Positions 1 through 8,887 of a DNA stretch of 64,000 bases are shown piece by piece. The stretch comes from Methylophilus sp. 14 (GTDB lineage Bacteria > Pseudomonadota > Gammaproteobacteria > Burkholderiales > Methylophilaceae). Position 1 is the stretch's first letter, and every line of letters starts with the position of its first letter. The stretch lies in the NCBI RefSeq assembly GCF_015354345.1, contig NZ_JADKYS010000001.1, positions 248,001 through 312,000 on the forward strand. The letters run 5' to 3'. The position numbers and the translations under genes were made by a program. A model generated the notes under the pieces. It did no database searches. It was not told the DNA's origin and saw only the letters and a list, made by a program, of their open reading frames with translations.

Positions 1-222
1 GCGGCCGCCTTGCCTCACTTTGAGCGTGCGATCACGCTACGCCCTGGGCATGCACCGTGGATTGTGGCGTATGCTATTTCCCTGCAAGCGGCAGGCCAGC
101 CTGCGCAAGCCTTACAACAACTGCAACAGGCGTATAACCTGCCTTTAAGCGACCGGCTGTCAGAGTTTGTCGGGCAACGTATCCGCCAACTGGGCGGCAC
201 GGCCGTCGTACGTAGCGAATGA
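1..222 (+). CDS. TPR-repeat protein, 3' end only
   Basis: This is the C-terminal end of a gene that begins left of the window; the frame is open to base 1. The visible 73 codons contain one recognisable tetratricopeptide unit (PHFERAITLRPGHAPW followed by an Ala/Gln-rich second helix with ALQQLQQAY) and a short tail with FVGQRIRQLGG. TPR units mediate protein-protein contacts. The tail resembles the end of MSHA-pilus biogenesis protein MshN, but too little is visible to claim that. An internal TTG at position 10 is unlikely to be the true start. It is separated from the convergent comF by about 20 bases. Confidence 0.6.
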   Translation, partial: AAALPHFERAITLRPGHAPWIVAYAISLQAAGQPAQALQQLQQAYNLPLSDRLSEFVGQRIRQLGGTAVVRSE

Positions 223-241
223 GGTCACGCAGCGAATAAGG

Positions 242-994
242 TTATTCATGCTTCAGGGTGCGCGCCAGCACCACGGCGGTCACCCGCGTCGCCCCTGCCT
301 GCTTTAATATCTTGGCCACCGCGTGCATGCTGGCGCCCGTCGTCATTACATCATCCACAATCACCACATGTTGACCTTGCCATGATTGCTGCGTGGCAAA
401 TGCGCTACGCAGGCTGCGGGTTCTGGTTTTCATGTCCATGCCAGCCTGGGTCGGGGTATCAAGCACACGTATGCATCCTTCACTATCTAGTGGAATCCGC
501 CATTGCTGTTGTAACTGTTTGGCTAGCTCCAGCGCATGATTAAACCCGCGTTCTTTGACGCGGTTGAGATGCATGGGCATAGCGATCACGACTTGTGGTG
601 CTGGTATTGGCAAGCGCGGTAATTGCGCCAGCAAGGCATTAGCCAGCAAGTGTCCCAGGGAGAGTTGTTGATGGTATTTGAATTGATGTAATAGCCGGTC
701 TAAGGGATACGCATAGCGGAACGGTGCGAAGGTATGGTCGAACGCGGGTGCATGTTGCAGGCACACACCGCACAATGCCCCCGATATATTAGGCAGTGCG
801 CATTGCGGGCAGCGTGGCGACTGGTACCAGGGCAATAAATCAAAGCAATGACTGCAAAGCGGGAGAGAGGTGCGACTGTGTGCACTGGCTGGCGCATCAC
901 ACAGCACACAGGGCAGGGTGGATCCTAGCCAGCGCTGACACTGGCGATAAAAACGAGTTTGATTAAATTTTAATCTATTGTAAAAATTTTTCAC
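242..994 (-). CDS. comF: ComF family phosphoribosyltransferase-like protein
   Basis: A 250-residue protein of the ComF/GntX family, associated with DNA uptake and use. The N-terminus carries two zinc-ribbon-like cysteine sets (C29/C32 with C47/C50, then C62/C65 with C75/C78). The C-terminal half is a type I phosphoribosyltransferase fold with the PRPP-binding loop VVIVDDVMTTGAS. Length and domain order are normal for the family. The gene is divergent from the biotin operon, and the bioB -35 element overlaps its start codon. The exact molecular function of ComF is not settled for Gram-negative bacteria; the family call is firm, the competence role is inferred from the family. Confidence 0.88.
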   Translation of the reverse strand: MKNFYNRLKFNQTRFYRQCQRWLGSTLPCVLCDAPASAHSRTSLPLCSHCFDLLPWYQSPRCPQCALPNISGALCGVCLQHAPAFDHTFAPFRYAYPLDRLLHQFKYHQQLSLGHLLANALLAQLPRLPIPAPQVVIAMPMHLNRVKERGFNHALELAKQLQQQWRIPLDSEGCIRVLDTPTQAGMDMKTRTRSLRSAFATQQSWQGQHVVIVDDVMTTGASMHAVAKILKQAGATRVTAVVLARTLKHE

Positions 995-1018
995 GTCATA
1001 TTTTAAACAACATATAAT
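990..1018 (+). promoter_or_regulatory. Probable sigma-70 promoter of the biotin operon
   Basis: TTCACG (990-995), a 17-base spacer and a perfect TATAAT (1013-1018), about 40 bases before the bioB ATG. The -35 element overlaps the divergent comF start codon. No BirA-type operator (TTGTAAACC inverted pair) is visible here. Confidence 0.6.
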
Positions 1019-1057
1019 TCGCCCGGATTATTCATACAATTTTATTGCGTGGTATTT

Positions 1058-2089
1058 ATGGAACAACATACTTCTGCTGCCGGTTGTAGCAGCGAAATAC
1101 AAACCTCTGTTATTAACCTCGATGGCTTGAAACCGTCATCTGCCTGCCATCCTACGGTAGAGCGCTGGCAGGTAGCAGACATCATGGCACTGTTTGAGTT
1201 GCCATTCAATGACTTGCTAGATCGGGCACACACCGTGCACAGAGAACACTTCGACCCGAATGCGGTGCAAGTGAGTACCTTGCTGTCGATTAAAACCGGC
1301 GGCTGCTCTGAGGATTGTGGCTATTGCCCACAAGCTGCGCGCTATCACACCGAGGTGGAAAATGAGCCGTTGATGAAACTGGACGACGTGTTGGCGGCGG
1401 CCAAAGCGGCTAAAGACAGTGGCGCCAGCCGTTTCTGTATGGGCGCCGCCTGGCGTGGCCCTAAACAGCGTGATCTGGAACCTGTGCTGAAGATGATTTC
1501 TGAAGTGAAGGCGATGGGGCTGCAAACCTGTGCCACGCTGGGGATGCTCAAAGATGGCCAGGCTGAGCAATTGAAAGAGGCCGGGTTGGATTATTACAAC
1601 CATAACCTGGACACTGCACCAGAGTTTTACGGCGACGTGATTACCACCCGCACTTACCAGGACCGCCTGGATACCCTGGACCGTGTGCGCAGCATGAATA
1701 TCAATGTGTGTAGTGGCGGCATTATTGGTATGGGTGAAACCCGTGCCCAACGCGCAGGCCTGGTGGCGCAACTGGCGAATATGGAGCATCCGCCAGAGAG
1801 CGTACCGATTAACTTGCTGACCCAAGTGGAGGGCACGCCATTGCATGGTACGGATCCACTGGATCCGCTGGAGTTTGTGCGTACCATCGCGATTGCGCGT
1901 ATCACCATGCCAACCAGCTTTGTGCGCTTGTCCGCAGGCCGTCAGAGCATGGGCGAGGCCGTGCAGGCGCTATGCTTCCATGCCGGTGCCAACAGTATTT
2001 TCTACGGTGAGAAATTACTCACGACCGGCAATCCTGAAGTCGAGTCAGATAATGCCTTGTTTGCCAAACTGGGCCTGAAGAAAATCTAA
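1058..2089 (+). CDS. bioB: Biotin synthase
   Basis: A radical-SAM enzyme that inserts sulfur into dethiobiotin, the last step of biotin synthesis. The radical-SAM cysteines are C83, C87 and C90 ([10 protein letters not shown]), binding the 4Fe-4S cluster; further typical segments are YYNHNLDT and the C-terminal [13 protein letters not shown]. The 343 residues from the ATG at 1058 match the family; an in-frame GTG at 1049 is a poorer start. First gene of a tight bioB-F-H-C-D operon, with its stop codon overlapping the bioF start by one base (TAATG), which suggests translational coupling. Confidence 0.97.
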   Translation: MEQHTSAAGCSSEIQTSVINLDGLKPSSACHPTVERWQVADIMALFELPFNDLLDRAHTVHREHFDPNAVQVSTLLSIKTGGCSEDCGYCPQAARYHTEVENEPLMKLDDVLAAAKAAKDSGASRFCMGAAWRGPKQRDLEPVLKMISEVKAMGLQTCATLGMLKDGQAEQLKEAGLDYYNHNLDTAPEFYGDVITTRTYQDRLDTLDRVRSMNINVCSGGIIGMGETRAQRAGLVAQLANMEHPPESVPINLLTQVEGTPLHGTDPLDPLEFVRTIAIARITMPTSFVRLSAGRQSMGEAVQALCFHAGANSIFYGEKLLTTGNPEVESDNALFAKLGLKKI

Positions 2090-3273
2090 TGAGCGATTTG
2101 CTGGAGTCCTTACGCGCCGACCTCGACAAGCGGCAAACACTGGGCCTGATGCGCCAGCGCCGTTTGCTGGACTCGCCGCAGGCCGAGCATATTACGGCCA
2201 ACGGTCAGCCATTTCTGTCGTTTTGCAGCAATGATTACCTGGGCCTGGCCAACGATGCCGCGCTGGTCACTGCGCTGCAAGCCGCAGCGGCTGAGGCGGG
2301 CGTGGGCAGTGGCGCCTCCAATTTAATCACTGGTCATCACCGTTACCACGACCAGCTGGAGCAGGCATTGGCGACGTTTGTCGGTCAACCGGCCGCCTTG
2401 CTGTTTTCGACCGGCTATATGGCCAATATCGGCGTCGTCAGTGCCTTGATGGGCCGTGACGATGCCGTGTTTTCCGATAAGCTCAACCATGCCTGCCTCA
2501 ATGATGGCGCCTTTTTATCACGTGCTACGCATCACCGCTTTGCGCACAATGATGTGGCCGCGCTTGAAAAGTTACTGCAAGCCAGCACGGCGCGCCACAA
2601 ACTGGTGACTGCCGATGCCGTGTTCAGCATGGATGGCGATCTGGCGCCCTTGGCCGCTTACCTCGAACTCTGTGAACGCTACGATGCTTATCTTTACGTG
2701 GATGATGCGCACGGGTTTGGCGTGCTGGGCCCGCAAGGCCGTGGCTCGCTCAAGCACCTGGGCTTGCAGTCACCGCGCCTGATCATGATGGGCACACTGG
2801 GCAAGGCCGCGGGCGTGGCTGGTGCGTTTGTCGCCGGTGAAAAAATTGTTATCGACTACCTGATTCAATACGCCAATAGTTATATCTACACCACCCCGGC
2901 GCCACCACCGTTGTCAGCCGCATTGCTGGCTTCAGTCAAGGAAATTGAACACGGCGATGCGCGCAGAAAGCAATTGTTTGACATGATTGCCTTGCTCAAA
3001 AGTGAGCTGTCACTCTCTCGTTGGCATTTGTTGCCGTCAGAAACGGCGATTCAGCCCTTGGTCGTGGGCGATACCCATGAGGCGTTGGCACTGAGCCAAT
3101 ACCTGCAGGCACGTGGCATTCTGGTGCCTGCTATTCGTCCGCCCACCGTGCCTGCCAATACCTCGCGTTTGCGTATTTCTTTGTCTGCAGCGCACAGTGA
3201 GGACAATGTACGGGCACTGATTGCCGCTTTGCATGCCGCCGAGCGCGACATTCCGCCCGGGGCGCAGGCATGA
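2089..3273 (+). CDS. bioF: 8-amino-7-oxononanoate synthase
   Basis: A PLP-dependent alpha-oxoamine synthase that condenses pimeloyl-ACP (or -CoA) with L-alanine to give 8-amino-7-oxononanoate. The Schiff-base lysine is K239 in GTLGKAAG, and the cofactor-binding VDDAHGFGVLG motif lies about 35 residues earlier. The 394-residue length is normal. It overlaps bioB by one base and bioH by four bases, so the genes are almost certainly co-translated. No bioA (diaminopelargonate aminotransferase) lies in this window, so that pathway step must be encoded elsewhere. Confidence 0.96.
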   Translation: MSDLLESLRADLDKRQTLGLMRQRRLLDSPQAEHITANGQPFLSFCSNDYLGLANDAALVTALQAAAAEAGVGSGASNLITGHHRYHDQLEQALATFVGQPAALLFSTGYMANIGVVSALMGRDDAVFSDKLNHACLNDGAFLSRATHHRFAHNDVAALEKLLQASTARHKLVTADAVFSMDGDLAPLAAYLELCERYDAYLYVDDAHGFGVLGPQGRGSLKHLGLQSPRLIMMGTLGKAAGVAGAFVAGEKIVIDYLIQYANSYIYTTPAPPPLSAALLASVKEIEHGDARRKQLFDMIALLKSELSLSRWHLLPSETAIQPLVVGDTHEALALSQYLQARGILVPAIRPPTVPANTSRLRISLSAAHSEDNVRALIAALHAAERDIPPGAQA

Positions 3274-4061
3274 GTTGTTTTATCGAAATCATGGGCCAGG
3301 GTAAACCATTGGTCTTGCTGCATGGCTGGGCCATGAATAGCGCGGTCTGGGAACGCGTGGTCAAACGCCTGTCTGCCAGCTATCGCTTGTTTCTGGTCGA
3401 TTTGCCCGGCATGGGCCAAAGCCGGGCCGTCTACCCTTATCATTTACACAGCCTGGCCGAAGCCGTGGCCGAAGAGATTCCTGGCGTGTCTACGATCCTG
3501 GGCTGGTCACTGGGTGGCCTGGTGGCGCAACAGATTGCGCTAAACCAGCCGGATCGTGTCGAGAAGTTAATTCTGGTCGGGACTAACCCTTGTTTTGTCA
3601 GCAAGCCTGATTGGCCAAACGGCATTGCCGCCAGACATTTTGAGCAGTTTAATCAGCGTTTTGAGCAGGACTTTAACGCGACCCTGTTGAATTTTCTGAC
3701 CCTGCAATGCATGCACGCCAAAGATGCCCGCGCGACCGTGCGTCAGTTACGCACTGCGTTCGCTGCCAAACCAACGCCGACGCAGGACAACCTGAACCAG
3801 GCGCTGGATATTTTGCTGCAAACTGATTTGCGTGAAGAGGTGGGCCGGATATTCCAACCGACCTTGCTGATACACGGTGACCGTGACACGCTGGCGCCGG
3901 TGGCCGCCGCACATTGGCTGGCCATGCATTTGCAGCGCGCGCAGTTGCGCGTGATTGCCGGGGCGGCGCATGCGCCATTTTTGTCACATGCAGATGCGTT
4001 CTGCGAATCCGTCGAAGCATTTATGGCCGATGACCCGTCCGAACAGCAAGTGAGTCACTAA
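3270..4061 (+). CDS. bioH: Pimeloyl-ACP methyl ester carboxylesterase BioH
   Basis: An alpha/beta hydrolase that removes the methyl ester from pimeloyl-ACP methyl ester, ending the BioC/BioH disguise of fatty-acid elongation. The nucleophile elbow is GWSLGG with Ser80; the probable acid and base residues lie in HGDRDTLAP and GAAHAPFLSH. At 263 residues it matches E. coli BioH length. The ATGAG overlap with bioF and the one-base overlap with bioC, its pathway partner, make the assignment stronger than the fold alone would. Confidence 0.93.
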   Translation: MSCFIEIMGQGKPLVLLHGWAMNSAVWERVVKRLSASYRLFLVDLPGMGQSRAVYPYHLHSLAEAVAEEIPGVSTILGWSLGGLVAQQIALNQPDRVEKLILVGTNPCFVSKPDWPNGIAARHFEQFNQRFEQDFNATLLNFLTLQCMHAKDARATVRQLRTAFAAKPTPTQDNLNQALDILLQTDLREEVGRIFQPTLLIHGDRDTLAPVAAAHWLAMHLQRAQLRVIAGAAHAPFLSHADAFCESVEAFMADDPSEQQVSH

Positions 4062-4927
4062 TGCAGGATGTTTACCAGATCGACAAGTCGCGTATGCGGC
4101 AGTCGTTTCACCGCGCCGCCAAACAGTATGATGCCGCCGCCATTTTGCAGCGCCAGGTGCGTGAAGAAATGCTCAGCCGCTTGGACGTGGTTAAGCTGGA
4201 GCCAGCCGTGATTCTGGATGCAGGCTGTGGCACTGGCCACGGTTTGCACGCCTTGCTCAAGCAGTTTAAACAAGCACAGGGCATTGCGCTTGATATCGCC
4301 GAAGGCATGCTGGCACGTAGCCGTGCCTTATTCCCCTGGTATCAGTTCTGGCGGGCGAAACCACGCTTTGTGTGTGCTGATATTGAGTCACTGCCCTTGG
4401 CGACCGCCAGTGTCGATATGGTGTGGTCCAACCTGGCGGTGCAGTGGTGTAATGATCTGGACGCCGCCTTGCAGGAATGGCGCCGCGTGTTGCGCCCGAA
4501 TGGCCTGCTGATGTTTGCTACTCTGGGGCCGGATACGCTCAAAGAATTACGCGCCGCGTCTGGCGCCGACCATACGCATGTCAGCCGGTTTATTGATATG
4601 CATGATATTGGCGATGCCCTGACGCGCGCTGGTTTCAGTGCGCCAGTGCTGGACGTGATGCATTACACCTTAACGTATGACACAGTGGAATCCCTGATGC
4701 GTGATCTCAAGGCCATAGGCGCACATAATGCCACCGCTGGCCGTGCCAAGGGTCTGAGCGGAAAAGGATTTTTACAGCAACTGCGGCAGGGCTATGAAGC
4801 GTTCCGCCACGAAGGCAAACTGCCAGCCACTTATGAAGTCGTGTTTGTCCATGCCTGGACTGGCAGCCAGCCTTATACTGCGCCCGGCACCAGCCCGGTC
4901 CAGTTTATGCCACGCAAAGGCAGTTAA
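4061..4927 (+). CDS. bioC: Malonyl-ACP O-methyltransferase BioC
   Basis: A SAM-dependent methyltransferase that methylates malonyl-ACP to start pimelate assembly on the fatty-acid machinery. It carries the SAM-binding motif I (ILDAGCGTGHG), an acidic motif II region and the WSNLAVQWCND segment typical of BioC. The N-terminal sequence with SFHRAAKQYD is characteristic of the family. Length is 288 residues. It sits between bioH and bioD and overlaps bioH by one base, so the operon encodes the complete pimeloyl branch. Confidence 0.94.
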   Translation: MQDVYQIDKSRMRQSFHRAAKQYDAAAILQRQVREEMLSRLDVVKLEPAVILDAGCGTGHGLHALLKQFKQAQGIALDIAEGMLARSRALFPWYQFWRAKPRFVCADIESLPLATASVDMVWSNLAVQWCNDLDAALQEWRRVLRPNGLLMFATLGPDTLKELRAASGADHTHVSRFIDMHDIGDALTRAGFSAPVLDVMHYTLTYDTVESLMRDLKAIGAHNATAGRAKGLSGKGFLQQLRQGYEAFRHEGKLPATYEVVFVHAWTGSQPYTAPGTSPVQFMPRKGS

Positions 4928-4936
4928 AGGGAAGGT

Positions 4937-5581
4937 ATGCACGCGCTGCCACGTCATTTTTTTGTTACCGGCACCGATACCAGTGTGGGCAAAACGACGG
5001 TTACTGTACGCCTGATGCAGCAGTTGGTGGCGCAAGGCTTGACCGTCATTGGCATGAAGCCGGTGGCGTCTGGTTGTGAGTGGGTGGATGGGCGTTGGCA
5101 AAACGACGACGTATTGCAGTTGACCGCCGCTTCTAATGTCGGCGCGCCCGCTGAGTTGATCAACCCCTATTGTTTTGAGCCCGCTATTGCGCCGCATATC
5201 GCCGCCGCCCAGGCTGGCGTGGAGATCGACTTTAACGTGATTCTGGCGGCCTATGCGCAACTCACGACCATGGCCGATGTGGTGATTGTGGAAGGGGCTG
5301 GCGGTTTGCTGGTGCCACTTAACGCTACTCAAACCATTGCTGATTTAATTCAGGCACTCAGTCTGCCTGCGCTGGTGGTGGTGGGCATGCGGCTGGGCTG
5401 TATAAATCATGCCTTGCTCACGGCGCAGGTGCTCAAGCAACGCAATATCGACTTTTGTGGCTGGGTGGCGAACAATATAGACCCGCAGATGTCAGTGCCA
5501 CAAGAAAACTTGCAGAGCCTGATCACTGGCTTGCAACAGCCCCCGGTGCTGCAAGTCCCATTTCAGGAGTCGTTTCACTGA
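4937..5581 (+). CDS. bioD: Dethiobiotin synthetase
   Basis: An ATP-dependent carboxylase that closes the ureido ring of dethiobiotin. The P-loop GTDTSVGKTT covers residues 12-21 with Lys19; a second typical block is VEGAGGLLVPLN. The 214-residue length is usual. The ATG at 4937 is preceded by a good ribosome-binding site (AAGGGAAGG). Its stop codon overlaps the start of the downstream rhomboid gene by one base. Confidence 0.95.
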   Translation: MHALPRHFFVTGTDTSVGKTTVTVRLMQQLVAQGLTVIGMKPVASGCEWVDGRWQNDDVLQLTAASNVGAPAELINPYCFEPAIAPHIAAAQAGVEIDFNVILAAYAQLTTMADVVIVEGAGGLLVPLNATQTIADLIQALSLPALVVVGMRLGCINHALLTAQVLKQRNIDFCGWVANNIDPQMSVPQENLQSLITGLQQPPVLQVPFQESFH

Positions 5582-6633
5582 TGGATCAGTCATTACTCAC
5601 CCGCATTGAGTTGCGCGCGCCGGTACCGCCGATGACACGCTTGCTGATCACATTAAACGTGCTGGTGTTCGTGGTCATGCTGTTTGGTGGGGCAGGTTTT
5701 TGGCATTCACCGAATACCGTACAACTGACCTGGGGCGCCAATTTTGCCCCGGCCACTGCCGATGGCCAGTGGTGGCGCCTGGCGAGCGCGATGTTTCTGC
5801 ACTTTGGCGCCTTGCATCTGGGCATGAATATGCTGGCCCTGTGGGATGGCGGCAAACTGGTCGAACGCATGTTTGGTGCCGTACGTTTTGTGGTGATTTA
5901 CCTGGTCAGCGGTGTCGGCGGTAACCTGTTGTCACTGGTCATCCAAGGCAATGATGCCGTGTCTGGTGGCGCTTCCGGCGCTATTTTCGGGATTTATGGT
6001 GCGCTGCTGGTGTATGTCTGGTTTGGCAGAAAGCAAATGCAGGCACAGGAATTCCGCTGGCTGTTCTGGGGTGCGTTGCTGTTCTCCGCGCTGACCATAG
6101 GCATGGGCTATATCATTCCTGGCATTGATAATTCGGCCCATATTGGCGGCTTTGTCACCGGCATGGTGATGGCAACGCTGTTGCTACCGGTCACCATCGT
6201 GCCCAGTAAACAATTAACACTGACGCAATGGCTGGCGGCCGTATCATGGGTGATTGCGCTGTTTGTCTTGGTGACCCATTTGCCTACGCCCAAATATCGC
6301 TGGCAGCAAGAAATCGCGATACAAAAGCAGGTGCAAAAGCTCAATCAGGTGGACCAGAAAGCACAGCAGAAATGGCGGCAGATCATATTGGAAGGCCGTG
6401 AGGGTAGTGTCAGCTTTGATGATATGGCGGCGCAGATTGATGCACAGGTCGCGACGCCTTATGAAGAAAGCTTTGAAAAGCTATCAGCGTTGCCGGAAGA
6501 TCCTAACCTGCCGTCTGCTGCCTTGCTGGAACAGGCCAAAGCCTATGCCTTGCAACGCAGTGAAGCCAGCAAAGCGGCCGCAGACAAATTGCGTAACGTG
6601 CCGTTTATGCCGGGTAAGCCTGCGACGCCCTAA
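5581..6633 (+). CDS. Rhomboid family intramembrane serine protease
   Basis: A 350-residue membrane protein with about six hydrophobic segments and the rhomboid catalytic pair: Ser132 in GASGAIFG and His187 in SAHIGG. The HxGxxHLxxNM region (residues 74-84) is also conserved. After the membrane domain comes an unusual soluble C-terminal tail of about 130 residues, rich in Gln, Lys and Ala and probably helical. I chose the ATG at 5581, which overlaps the bioD stop, over an upstream in-frame start at 5455 inside bioD. Its substrate is unknown. Placement at the end of the biotin operon suggests co-transcription, not a role in biotin synthesis. Confidence 0.9.
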   Translation: MDQSLLTRIELRAPVPPMTRLLITLNVLVFVVMLFGGAGFWHSPNTVQLTWGANFAPATADGQWWRLASAMFLHFGALHLGMNMLALWDGGKLVERMFGAVRFVVIYLVSGVGGNLLSLVIQGNDAVSGGASGAIFGIYGALLVYVWFGRKQMQAQEFRWLFWGALLFSALTIGMGYIIPGIDNSAHIGGFVTGMVMATLLLPVTIVPSKQLTLTQWLAAVSWVIALFVLVTHLPTPKYRWQQEIAIQKQVQKLNQVDQKAQQKWRQIILEGREGSVSFDDMAAQIDAQVATPYEESFEKLSALPEDPNLPSAALLEQAKAYALQRSEASKAAADKLRNVPFMPGKPATP

Positions 6634-7763
6634 GCGCGTGAGCCGCTAGGCGGTGTGGCTGCAATCACCCTGGCTTCAGGATAGCTGACTTGTGTGGCCG
6701 CCATTTGCTGCACGAAGGCCTTGGCATTGGCTGCCCAGGGTTGTGTCGTCAGGTTTTCCAGCATCTCTTGCAGGGCGTGGTTCATGGTGGCCTGGCTGAA
6801 TGGTGAAGCTAATACCTTGCCCGCCTGTGCTGCCGTGATATAGCTGGCATAACCACAGACTTCGGTCACCAGTAATGGCAGGCCTGCCGTCATCGCTTCA
6901 ATCAATACGATCCCGGCCAGTTCCGAGCGTGCTGCATGCACCAGCAGGTCGCAACCCAGCATCAGGGCCGGGATATCCGGACGCCCACCGGCTTCTATGC
7001 AACGGTCAGCCACACCACGTTGTTCGGCATAGGCCCGCATATTGCTGCTGGATTCAAACTCACCCACTGCGAGTAACCAGCAGCGCTGTTTCAACGGCGC
7101 AGGCAGGCTGCTCAATGCGTCTATGGCGCGGTCTACGCCTTTACGTACAAAGGCTGAGCCAACCGTGAGTAACACCATGGCGTCTGCTGGCAGGTTGAAC
7201 GTTGTGCGTACATAGGCGCGATAATCCTGTGCTGGCAAGCTGGCAAACCGTTGTAGCGGAATGTTGGGCGGCATCAGGTGGAAACGGGCGTGATCGGTAC
7301 CATACCAGTGGTGAAAAACGGTTTGATCATGCTGGTTAAGCAGCAGGATATGTGTGGCAGACGTTGCGCCAAACACCGCTTGTTCCATCGCAGAAAAGAA
7401 GCGATAGCGACCGGACAGCTTTTTATACCAGGGCTCATGGTGCATGCGTTTGGCATAGCAGGGGTCTGCCGCAAAATACACATCCAGCCCCGGCATGCGG
7501 TTAAAACCGACCACGCGGTCAAAATGTCCTTGCGCCACGGCTTGCTGCATTTGCCGGATCAATGACTGATGGCGGTGATGATTAAGCCAGCCACTGGCTT
7601 TTAACAAGTGGACATCAATGCCTGGTGGCAAGTCGCCACGCCATTCACCGGTAAAAATCGTGACCTCATGGCCGAGGGTGACGCAGTCTCTGGCAATGCG
7701 CAGCATATCGCGCTGCACACCGCCGTAAGGAAAGTATTTGAATATGAGAAACGCAAACTTCAT
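6630..7763 (-). CDS. waaG: LPS core glucosyltransferase, WaaG type
   Basis: A family 4 glycosyltransferase with close likeness to E. coli WaaG (RfaG), which adds the first outer-core glucose to heptose II of lipopolysaccharide. Shared blocks include KYFPYGGVQRDMLRIA at the N-terminus, GFNRMPGLDVYFAAD, FVRKGVDRAIDAL and the nucleotide-sugar site with GIVLIEAMTAGLP. The start at 7763 gives 377 residues and begins at the conserved N-terminal strand; a longer reading from 7940 would add 59 residues unlike the family and overlap waaC. It ends four bases inside the convergent rhomboid gene and is divergent from waaC. Confidence 0.92.
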   Translation of the reverse strand: MKFAFLIFKYFPYGGVQRDMLRIARDCVTLGHEVTIFTGEWRGDLPPGIDVHLLKASGWLNHHRHQSLIRQMQQAVAQGHFDRVVGFNRMPGLDVYFAADPCYAKRMHHEPWYKKLSGRYRFFSAMEQAVFGATSATHILLLNQHDQTVFHHWYGTDHARFHLMPPNIPLQRFASLPAQDYRAYVRTTFNLPADAMVLLTVGSAFVRKGVDRAIDALSSLPAPLKQRCWLLAVGEFESSSNMRAYAEQRGVADRCIEAGGRPDIPALMLGCDLLVHAARSELAGIVLIEAMTAGLPLLVTEVCGYASYITAAQAGKVLASPFSQATMNHALQEMLENLTTQPWAANAKAFVQQMAATQVSYPEARVIAATPPSGSRA

Positions 7764-7793
7764 GCGATGGCATTGTATGCGAAAATAGCGGCC

Positions 7794-8759
7794 ATGAAAC
7801 GCATCCTGATTGTCAAAACCACCTCCATGGGCGACGTGATCCATGCCCTGCCTGTTGTTGAGGATATCCTGCAGCATTTTCCTGATGCGCACATCGACTG
7901 GCTGGTAGAAGAAAGTTTTGCCGATATTCCCCGCCTGCATCCGCGTGTGCAGCAGGTGTTTACCGTGGCCGTGCGCCGCTGGCGCAAACAGTGGTGGCGC
8001 CGCCAGGTCTGGCGCGAAATTGCTGCAGTCAAACAGGCGGTTGCTGGTCAGCCCTATGATGTCGTTCTGGATTTACAAGGCTTGGTGAAAAGCGCCGTCA
8101 TGGCGACGTGGGCGCGTGGACCACGTCATGGTTACGACAAGCACTCCATTCGCGAGCCATTGGCCAGCCGTTTTTACCAGCATCAGTATGCCATCCCTTA
8201 TCGCCAGCACGCGGTGGTGCGTATGCGCACACTGGCGGCAATGGCACTCGGTTATGCCGTGCCGCAAAACAAGCCTGCTTATGGGCTGGCAGGTGTGGGG
8301 CAACACGCGCAGGCGGCGGCTTTTTTGGCGCTGCATGCGACCAGCCGCGATAGCAAATTATGGCCTGAAGAACACTGGGTCGCTTTAGGACAGCACTATG
8401 CCACGCAAGGCTTGCATATGTGGTTGCCTTGGGCCAGCGATATTGAAAAAGCGCGTGCTGAACGTATTGCGGCGCACGTGCCGCAAGCCCTGGTGCTGCC
8501 CAAGTTGGGCCTGCAGCAGTTAGTCGGCCAGATGCCACAAGTACGTTTTGCGGTGGGAGTGGATACCGGGTTGTCACACCTGGCTGCCGCACTGGATATT
8601 CCTGTTGTTGCCCTGTATACCGATACCGAGCCTGCATTGACGGGTGTGGCGGGCGGGCGTGTGGCGCCTGCGGTTAATTTGGGCGGCAAGGCGCAGGTAC
8701 CTGAGGTGGCCACTGTGATTGCGCAATTGTCAGCGATGCGCGTGACTGTCAGCATTTAA
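7794..8759 (+). CDS. waaC: LPS heptosyltransferase I
   Basis: A family 9 glycosyltransferase that adds the first heptose to Kdo of the LPS inner core. N-terminal KTTSMGDVIHALP and C-terminal GVDTGLSHLAAAL are the acceptor- and ADP-heptose-binding signatures. From the ATG at 7794 the protein has 321 residues, as usual for WaaC; the upstream in-frame start at 7608 lies inside waaG on the other strand. Only 30 bases separate the waaC and waaG start codons, so two core-assembly genes share a very short divergent control region. Confidence 0.93.
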   Translation: MKRILIVKTTSMGDVIHALPVVEDILQHFPDAHIDWLVEESFADIPRLHPRVQQVFTVAVRRWRKQWWRRQVWREIAAVKQAVAGQPYDVVLDLQGLVKSAVMATWARGPRHGYDKHSIREPLASRFYQHQYAIPYRQHAVVRMRTLAAMALGYAVPQNKPAYGLAGVGQHAQAAAFLALHATSRDSKLWPEEHWVALGQHYATQGLHMWLPWASDIEKARAERIAAHVPQALVLPKLGLQQLVGQMPQVRFAVGVDTGLSHLAAALDIPVVALYTDTEPALTGVAGGRVAPAVNLGGKAQVPEVATVIAQLSAMRVTVSI

Positions 8760-8787
8760 AAAATCATACACAAATTCACGCTTTACC

Positions 8788-8816
8788 CTTGAAATCAGTA
8801 GGGACATCCCCAACAT
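8788..8816 (+). promoter_or_regulatory. Sigma-32 heat-shock promoter of grpE
   Basis: CTTGAAA (8788-8794), a 13-base spacer and CCCCAACAT (8808-8816). This is close to the RpoH consensus CTTGAAA / CCCCATnT and lies about 70 bases before the grpE ATG. Confidence 0.82.
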
Positions 8817-8887
8817 TGGAAAAATATTGAAATGGTTTCGGTGAAACTGTCTCAGGATGAACAGTATTGAATAAGAAGGGGAGCTTC

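Noticed and set aside
995-1057. BirA or BioR operator before bioB
   Set aside because: No matching inverted repeat is visible; only a sigma-70-like promoter is supported.
1217-1846. A 209-codon open frame on the minus strand inside bioB
   Set aside because: It lies entirely within bioB, antisense, with a composition typical of shadow frames.
8760-8887. HrcA/CIRCE element upstream of grpE
   Set aside because: No TTAGCACTC inverted repeat is present; the sigma-32 promoter explains heat-shock control.
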